44,917 nt of DNA, taken from NCBI GenBank assembly GCA_947461205.1, contig CANHJG010000032.1:1-44917 (forward strand). The letters are read 5' to 3'. The translations under genes were made by a program, and so were the position numbers. This document shows positions 39,799 to 44,917 of this stretch, piece by piece. The notes under the pieces are model-generated. The model was not told where the DNA came from and searched no databases. It worked only from the letters and a program-made list of their open reading frames with translations. This DNA is from Opitutia bacterium (GTDB lineage Bacteria; Verrucomicrobiota; Verrucomicrobiia; Opitutales; Opitutaceae). Position 1 is the first letter of the stretch. Every line of letters starts with the position of its first letter.

Positions 39799-41625
39799 AT
39801 GAAAAAACGAAATTCTGCCACTCCTCTCAGCAGCAACAAGAACTTGCTGCGGTGGGTCGAGAAAATGGTCGAGCTGTGTCAGCCAGACGCGCTCCATTGG
39901 GTTGACGGTTCGCAGGAGGAATACGACGAGCTTTGCGCGCAGATGGTGGCGGGCGGCACGTTCATCAAACTGAACGAGGAAAAATGGCCCGGCTGCTATC
40001 TGGCCCGGTCCGACGCCAGCGACGTGGCGCGCGTGGAGGACCGCACCTACATTTGTGCGCTCTCCAAGGAGGCCGCGGGCCCGACCAACAATTGGATCAA
40101 CCCGTTTGAGATGCGGAAGACCCTCAAGGGGCTGTTCACCGGCTGCATGAAGGGGCGCACGATGTTTGTGCTGCCGTTCAGCATGGGCCCGATCGGTTCG
40201 CCGATGTCGCAGATCGGCGTCCAGCTGACGGACTCGCCCTACGTGGTCGTGAACATGCGCATCATGGCCCGCATCGGGAAAAAGGTGTTCGAGCTGATCG
40301 ACAAGGATTTCAAGCGCGTCGTGCCCTGCGTGCACTCGGTGGGCGCGCCGTTGGCGAAGGGGCAGCAGGATGTCGCCTGGCCGGCCCACAAGGAAAAATA
40401 CATCGTGCACTTCCCGGAGTCGCGCGAGATCTGGAGCTTCGGCTCGGGCTACGGCGGCAACGCGCTGCTCGGCAAGAAATGTTTCGCGCTCCGCATCGCC
40501 TCCGCGATGGCCCGGGATGAAGGCTGGATGGCGGAGCATATGCTGATTCTCGGCGTCGAGAATCCGCAGGGGCAGAAAACCTATGTCGCGGCGGCGTTCC
40601 CGAGCGCCTGCGGCAAGACGAATTTTGCGATGCTCATCCCGCCGCCGCATTTCCAGCAGCAGGGCTGGAAGGTGTGGACCGTCGGCGACGATATCGCGTG
40701 GATCAAGCCGGACGCCGAGGGCCGCCTCCGCGCGATCAATCCCGAGGCCGGTTTTTTCGGCGTCGCGCCGGGCACATCGAACACGACGAATCCGAACGCG
40801 ATGGCGTCCCTCGCGAAGAACACGATCTTTACCAACGTCGCGCTCACGCCCGACGGCGGGGTGTGGTGGGAGGGCATGACGGAGGTGCCGCCGGCGTCGG
40901 CGATCGACTGGCAGGGCAAGCCTTGGACGCCGGAGATTGCGCGGGCGACCGGCGCCAAGGCGGCGCACGCGAATTCGCGGTTCACCGCGCCGGCGCGGCA
41001 GTGCCCGACGATCGACCCCGAGTGGGAGAATCCCGCGGGCGTGCCGATCAGCGCGTTCATTTTTGGCGGACGCCGGGCGACGACGATGCCACTGGTGTTC
41101 CAAGCCTTTAACTGGTCGGGCGGCGTCTATGCCGGCGCGACGATGGGGTCCGAGATGACGGCGGCGGCGGCGGGGACGATCGGCAAGGTGCGCCGGGACC
41201 CGATGGCGATGCTGCCGTTCTGCGGCTACAACATGGGCGACTACTTCCGCCACTGGATCTCGATGCAGCGCAAGATCACCGAGACGCCGCGGATTTTCCA
41301 CGTGAACTGGTTCCGCAAGGACAAGGAGGGGGCGTTCATCTGGCCCGGTTTCTCGGAAAACATGCGCGTGCTGAAGTGGATCGTCGACCGCGCGCGTTTC
41401 GGCGGGCGGGCGCAGGAGACGCCCATCGGCTGGGTGCCGCGCTACGAGGACATCGACTGGACCGGCCTGGATTTCCCGAAGGCGAAATTCGACGAACTCC
41501 AGGCCTTTGACCGCGAGGCGTGGCGCACCGAGGTGCTCGGCCACGAGGAACTGTTTCTCGATCTGCGGGCCCACCTGCCGAAGGAGATGATCTACGAGCG
41601 CGAACTCCTGATCTGCCGCATGTAG
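39799..41625 (+). CDS. pckG: Phosphoenolpyruvate carboxykinase (GTP)
   Basis: A 608-residue GTP-type PEPCK from ATG 39799 ([20 protein letters not shown]); the frame is open upstream but that part lacks homology. Motifs: [13 protein letters not shown] (substrate region), [15 protein letters not shown], the kinase-1a P-loop [13 protein letters not shown] (about 265-277) with the reactive Cys, the Mg-binding block [28 protein letters not shown], and [20 protein letters not shown]. It converts oxaloacetate plus GTP to PEP, CO2 and GDP, opening gluconeogenesis. It complements the nearby methylcitrate genes, which yield pyruvate and succinate. Confidence 0.97.
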   Translation: MKKRNSATPLSSNKNLLRWVEKMVELCQPDALHWVDGSQEEYDELCAQMVAGGTFIKLNEEKWPGCYLARSDASDVARVEDRTYICALSKEAAGPTNNWINPFEMRKTLKGLFTGCMKGRTMFVLPFSMGPIGSPMSQIGVQLTDSPYVVVNMRIMARIGKKVFELIDKDFKRVVPCVHSVGAPLAKGQQDVAWPAHKEKYIVHFPESREIWSFGSGYGGNALLGKKCFALRIASAMARDEGWMAEHMLILGVENPQGQKTYVAAAFPSACGKTNFAMLIPPPHFQQQGWKVWTVGDDIAWIKPDAEGRLRAINPEAGFFGVAPGTSNTTNPNAMASLAKNTIFTNVALTPDGGVWWEGMTEVPPASAIDWQGKPWTPEIARATGAKAAHANSRFTAPARQCPTIDPEWENPAGVPISAFIFGGRRATTMPLVFQAFNWSGGVYAGATMGSEMTAAAAGTIGKVRRDPMAMLPFCGYNMGDYFRHWISMQRKITETPRIFHVNWFRKDKEGAFIWPGFSENMRVLKWIVDRARFGGRAQETPIGWVPRYEDIDWTGLDFPKAKFDELQAFDREAWRTEVLGHEELFLDLRAHLPKEMIYERELLICRM

Positions 41626-41651
41626 GTGCGGTCGGAGCCGATCGGCTTTTC

Positions 41652-41679
41652 AAGGGCGCGGAAATCCTGCGCCCTTTTT
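41652..41679 (+). terminator. Intrinsic terminator after pckG
   Basis: AGGGCGC (41653-41659) pairs with GCGCCCT (41669-41675) around a nine-base loop and is followed by TTTTT. It lies 27 bases after the pckG stop. Confidence 0.85.
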
Positions 41680-41940
41680 GGTGCCCGGGATTGCAGGGGC
41701 AGCGGTCTGGGCCGATCGGTCGGAGTGAGGACCGTCGCCGGGCCTATCAGACCCGTCAGCTGGGAGGAGATTCTGCCCGCCGCCCGCCTTTAGCCTGCCG
41801 CGCCCCAGGTGCTCGCGGGGCGGTGCGTACGGCCCACCCGGGGAAAACTGAGCGCTGCAAGAAAGTGAGATGCGCCCGCCTCGGGGGGCGACTGAGACGG
41901 CTTGCGGAACCGGGGTTGTCCCGCATCGTCTGCGGCGACT
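41680..41940. other. Intergenic, no recognised feature
   Basis: About 260 bases between the pckG terminator and the next gene. No protein-like frame or clear promoter was recognised. Confidence 0.5.
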
Positions 41941-42714
41941 ATGCGACGTTTGTTGATCATCTCCCTGTTGGCCGCCACGCTCTCCGCACGCGCGGCGGTG
42001 CCGCAAATCTTGCAGGACGCGATCAAGAAAGTTTCCCTGGATACCGATCGCTGGGCTTACACTCAGACGGCGATTCAGAAAGACGACAAAGGGAAGACGA
42101 AGAGCGAAGTTGTCGTGCGTTTTGACCCTTCGAAACCTTACGCGGAGCAATACACGCCGCTGAAGATCGACGGAAAAGAGCCCTCGGATAGCCAACTGCG
42201 CAAATATCGCCGGCAAGGCGAAAAACGCGGCGAGGCTTTGGTGAAGGCCGAGACCACCGGTGAGGTTGACGCGTCGACGCGCCGCAAATCGCTCGGCGAG
42301 CTGATGGATATCGAGAAAGCCACGGTCTCCGAGGAGGACGCGCAGACGATCACGTTTGAGGTGCCGCTCAGCAAAGACGGCAACGACCGCCTGCCGCCGG
42401 AAAAATTCAGGGTGTTCGCGCGCCTCAGCAAGGAGCAGCGGGCGTTCGACAGCATTTCGGCGACGCTGCGTTCGCCGCTGCGCGAGAAACTGATCGTGAA
42501 AGTGAGTTCAGGCGAGGGTCACATTGAGTTCAAGACGGTCGACCCGAAGCATCCGCCGCAACTCACGGAAATCCGCGGGAGCGGCTCGGGCTCCATTCTT
42601 TTTGTGCCGATCGGGCGCGCCTACGAGCTGCGGCGCGAAGACTACCAGCGGGTCAAACCCTACGGCGATCGCTTCGAGGTCCAGATCGGCACGCTCAAGG
42701 CGATCGACTTCTGA
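41941..42714 (+). CDS. Exported protein of unknown function
   Basis: A 257-residue protein with a signal peptide (MRRLLIISLLAATLSARAAV). The mature part is charged and strand-rich. Visible stretches: RWAYTQTAIQKDDKGKTKSEVVVRFDPSKPYAEQYTPLKIDGKEP, RRKSLGELMDIEKATVSEEDAQTITFEVPLSK and a C-terminus of alternating strands ending VQIGTLKAIDF. The pattern resembles periplasmic lipid-binding-like or outer-membrane-lipoprotein-sorting-like beta structures, but no family is recognised. The frame is open slightly upstream, but the signal peptide fixes the start. Confidence 0.75.
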   Translation: MRRLLIISLLAATLSARAAVPQILQDAIKKVSLDTDRWAYTQTAIQKDDKGKTKSEVVVRFDPSKPYAEQYTPLKIDGKEPSDSQLRKYRRQGEKRGEALVKAETTGEVDASTRRKSLGELMDIEKATVSEEDAQTITFEVPLSKDGNDRLPPEKFRVFARLSKEQRAFDSISATLRSPLREKLIVKVSSGEGHIEFKTVDPKHPPQLTEIRGSGSGSILFVPIGRAYELRREDYQRVKPYGDRFEVQIGTLKAIDF

Positions 42715-42725
42715 GGCCGAACGAT

Positions 42726-44294
42726 TCAGCCAGCCGTCGGCCGCGCGTTTTTGCGCGCGCTCCGATCACGCGCCCGCCAGCGGGCGGCCGACGAGGTCAC
42801 CGTTCGGTTTTTGCAGGCTCGAGGACCATGGCATCGGGCTGAAGGGACGCGGCGGAGGCGACGTCGGGGTCGCAGAAATCCCGCGGGAAACCGGTGCCCC
42901 GTTTTTTCGCGGACCTCGGCGTCGATCATGGGACCGACGACGGTCCCGGCCAGCGCGGGATCGCCGACCGGCGTGGCCGCGGCGGCAGCGATCAGGCGGG
43001 CGACGAAGTCGTTGTGGATGTCCGCGAGCACGATGAAGCGGGACAGCGCGGAGCATTTTTGGCCGGCGAAACCGAACGCGCTCGCGAGGGTGGCGGGAAT
43101 GGCTTCATCGAGGTCCGCATCGCGGTCGATGATGAGCGCGTTTTTGCCGCCTATTTCGCAGATGACTTTTTTCAGGTTGGCCTGGCCGGGGAGTGTGCGG
43201 CCGGCGGTTTCCCTGATCTTCAAACCGACGGCGCGCGAGCCGGTGAACGCGATGAAGTCGGTGTGCGGAGGCGCGACGAGCGGGGCGCCGACTTCCTCGC
43301 CGAGGCCGGTGAGGAGGTTGACGACGCCCGGGGGCAGGCCGGCGGCGATGGAGAGGTCCATCGGCCGGTGCGCGATGACCGGCGTCTGCACGGCTGGCTT
43401 CATGACGACGGTATTGCCGGTGACGACGGGCGCGACGACCATCCCGCAGAGGATCGCGAGCGGGGAATTCCACGGGGCGATGACCACGCCGGTGCCGCGC
43501 GGCGTGTGGTGGAGGACGCAGCGTTCGCCGGGCACGGCCTGCGTGACGACCGGCCGGTCGAGCCGGCGCGCCTCCGCGGCGTAAGAGCGGCAGAAGTCGA
43601 TTGCTTCGCTCACTTCGCTGTCGGCTTCGAGCCACGGTTTGCCGGCTTCGAGAATGAGGAGGGCGTTGAGTTCGGCGCGGCGCGACTCCATGAGGTCGGC
43701 GGCGCGTTCGATGATCCGGGCGCGTTCGTCGGCGGGTTGCGCGGCCCAGGCGGGCTGGGCGCGGCGGGCGGCGGCGTTGAGCACCTCGAGATTGCGTTGG
43801 AGAAACCCGTCGGCCTCGCTCACGACGGTTTCGCCGAGGAGGTCGATGGTCGTGGCGAACCCGAGCTGGGCGTTCGTGTGCAGCCGCTGCACCAGATCGG
43901 CGGCCGTCGCGCCGGCGACGAATTGCGCGGCCAGCGCGACGACGTTTGCCTTCACCGGACCGGCGACGAGGCCGGGGGCAAAGGCCGAGGCGGCGAGGCC
44001 GGCCTTCAGAGCTGGAGTCAGCTCCACGGCTTTGTCGCCGAGGTATTCCTGGAGGTGGCGGACGATCTCGGCGGAGGAGGGGAGGGCGGGCAGCACGTCG
44101 ACGAAGCGGAAGAGCTGGGTCTTGAACGCGGGGTCCTTCATCGACCATTCCATCACGCGGGCGTAAGCGCCTTTTTTGGAAAAAATGCCCGGCACGGGCG
44201 CTGCCTCCATCCGCGCGAAGAGCGTCTCGCCGAGTTCGCGCACGCGGCGTTCGACGGCGGGGTCGGGGGGCAGGAAGGGGGGCTGGGAGATCAT
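42726..44294 (-). pseudogene. putA: PutA remnant (proline/P5C dehydrogenase) with two large deletions
   Basis: A 522-codon frame from ATG 44294. Residues 1-170 match the start of bacterial PutA proline dehydrogenase (PGIFSKKGAYARVMEWSMKD, LTPALKAGLAASAFAPGLVAG, TTIDLLGETVVSEADGFLQRNLEVL). At about 170 the chain jumps into the P5C (aldehyde) dehydrogenase: RRAQPAWAAQPADERARI, EAGKPWLEADSEVSEAIDFC, VIAPWNSPLAI, FTGSRAVG, the Glu region VICEIGGKNALI and FAGQKCSALSR with the catalytic Cys. It breaks off after VGPMIDAEVREKTG, about 110 residues before the usual end; the tail is out-of-family Arg-rich sequence. The FAD-binding barrel and part of the NAD-domain start are missing, so neither half should work as in full PutA (about 1000 residues). 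Confidence 0.8.
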
Positions 44295-44380
44295 GGCATG
44301 TAACCGGTATTCTCGGCGGAGCCGGGGTGATGGAAAGGGAGCGGACCGTGGGGCGGACCGGGCCGAGGCGCGCCGCTCCT

Positions 44381-44400
44381 TTGGCATACCCCGTGCTAAA
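44381..44400 (+). promoter_or_regulatory. Candidate sigma-54 promoter of the ammonium transporter gene
   Basis: TTGGCATACCCCGTGCTAAA has GG (44383-44384) and GC (44395-44396) separated exactly as in the -24/-12 consensus TGGCAC-N5-TTGCW. It starts 118 bases before the amt ATG. Nitrogen-controlled amt genes are often sigma-54 dependent. No enhancer-binding site was identified. Confidence 0.6.
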
Positions 44401-44498
44401 CGGAACATGGCTACCGCCTCGCCCCGGCGGGTCGGTGGCTGCGCCGGTTCACTTCCATCACTCCACGTCAGCCCAAAACGGATGCCCTCCGATACCCT

Positions 44499-44917
44499 AT
44501 GATCACCCGATTCACCGCTTCATTCTGGTTCCGCGCCGCGACCCGTCGGCTTGCTCTGGTCGCGTTCGGCGGCGCGCTGGCCGCTTCGGCGCTGGGGGCG
44601 GCCGAGGCCACGCCCCCGCCGCCGCCCCCGCCGACCTTGGAGCAGCGCATCGCCGGGCTGGAAGCCTACCTCGGCAACGGCGATCCATCCGCGGCGCTCA
44701 AAGTCGGCCCGAAGGACAAGGACGGCAACCCGACCATCCCGGCCGGTCTGACGACCCCGTCGGTGGGCGTCGCCGGTCCCGGCCACAACGCGTGGATGAT
44801 GACGAGCGCCGCGCTCGTCCTCTTCATGACGCTGCCCGGGCTCGCGCTGTTCTACGGCGGCCTCGTGCGCACCAAGAATGTGCTCTCCGTGATGGCGCAG
44901 TGTCTGAGCCTCGCGGG
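44499..44917 (+). CDS. amt: Ammonium transporter, N-terminal part
   Basis: The gene runs off the right edge; 139 codons are present. A signal-peptide-like segment (1-35, ALVAFGGALAASALGAAEA), a Pro-rich spacer and a short charged region precede the first Amt helix, WMMTSAALVLFMTLPGLALFYGGLVRTKNVLSVMAQ. The GLALFYGGLVR-x-KN-x-LS motif is the family hallmark. AmtB proteins conduct NH3/NH4+ across the inner membrane. The extended N-terminal leader is common in Verrucomicrobia and Bacteroidetes homologues. Confidence 0.93.
   Translation, partial: MITRFTASFWFRAATRRLALVAFGGALAASALGAAEATPPPPPPPTLEQRIAGLEAYLGNGDPSAALKVGPKDKDGNPTIPAGLTTPSVGVAGPGHNAWMMTSAALVLFMTLPGLALFYGGLVRTKNVLSVMAQCLSLA

Noticed and set aside
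1-44917. CRISPR arrays, prophage or intact insertion sequences
   Set aside because: No regularly spaced direct repeats with spacers, no transposase or integrase motifs and no phage structural genes were seen; the repeats present are short palindromes or isolated pairs.

Overview
The window is GC-rich (most third codon positions are G or C) and most likely comes from a Verrucomicrobiota bacterium of the Opitutaceae type. This is inferred from gene content: many Tat/Sec-exported carbohydrate proteins, a PVC-style secreted protein with a C-terminal cytochrome c domain, DUF1080 and GFOR-type Gfo/Idh proteins, a sulfatase, Opitutaceae-like TonB receptors, and GTP-type PEP carboxykinase. There are no phage genes, intact transposases, rRNAs, tRNAs or CRISPR arrays. 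The accessory signal is genome decay: at least six gene remnants and several families of short dispersed or palindromic repeats.

Layout. 1-2.6 kb: the end of a TonB-dependent receptor and a PhoD-like phosphatase. 2.6-10.9 kb: a DASS transporter and a sulfatase, each bracketed by a pair of direct repeats, with a hydroxymethylglutaryl-CoA lyase remnant between them; then a decaying DUF433/DUF5615 toxin-antitoxin pair, a GH105 hydrolase, an exported FAD oxidoreductase and a PQQ-propeller remnant. 10.9-16.8 kb: a GFOR-like oxidoreductase and a DUF1080 protein overlapping by 4 bp, divergent from a tightly coupled operon for a seven-repeat VCBS protein, a small exported protein and a cytochrome c fusion. 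These look like a carbohydrate oxidation and 3-keto-glycoside unit. 16.9-26.8 kb: an unrecognised three-module repeat protein, a truncated sugar dehydrogenase, a BtuB-like TonB receptor, msrP-msrQ, a YjfL-YjfM-YjfC-like trio (DUF350, DUF1190-like, glutathionylspermidine-synthase-like) and an alpha/beta hydrolase.

26.9-34.1 kb: rsuA, an exported sugar isomerase/epimerase, a DUF2892 membrane protein, a BrnT-like toxin fused in frame to a ribbon-helix-helix antitoxin, and the methylcitrate operon prpB-prpC-prpD on the minus strand. 34.1-39.7 kb: a DUF2062 protein, a LolD/MacB-type ABC transporter pair, a broken Gfo/Idh gene, DUF3299, an ACT-domain protein, a cation diffusion facilitator and a 57-residue membrane protein. 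39.8-44.9 kb: pckG with an intrinsic terminator, an unknown exported protein, a PutA gene that has lost its proline dehydrogenase barrel and the end of its aldehyde dehydrogenase domain, and the start of an ammonium transporter gene behind a candidate sigma-54 promoter.

How the genes work together. The prp genes would convert propionyl-CoA to pyruvate and succinate, and pckG links oxaloacetate to gluconeogenesis. The sulfatase, GH105, TonB receptors, GFOR/DUF1080 and isomerase genes point to use of sulfated or uronic-acid-rich polysaccharides. The most original observations are a palindromic repeat whose first three bases supply the TAG stop of three different genes, the three-module protein, the fused toxin-antitoxin frame, and the doubly deleted PutA.
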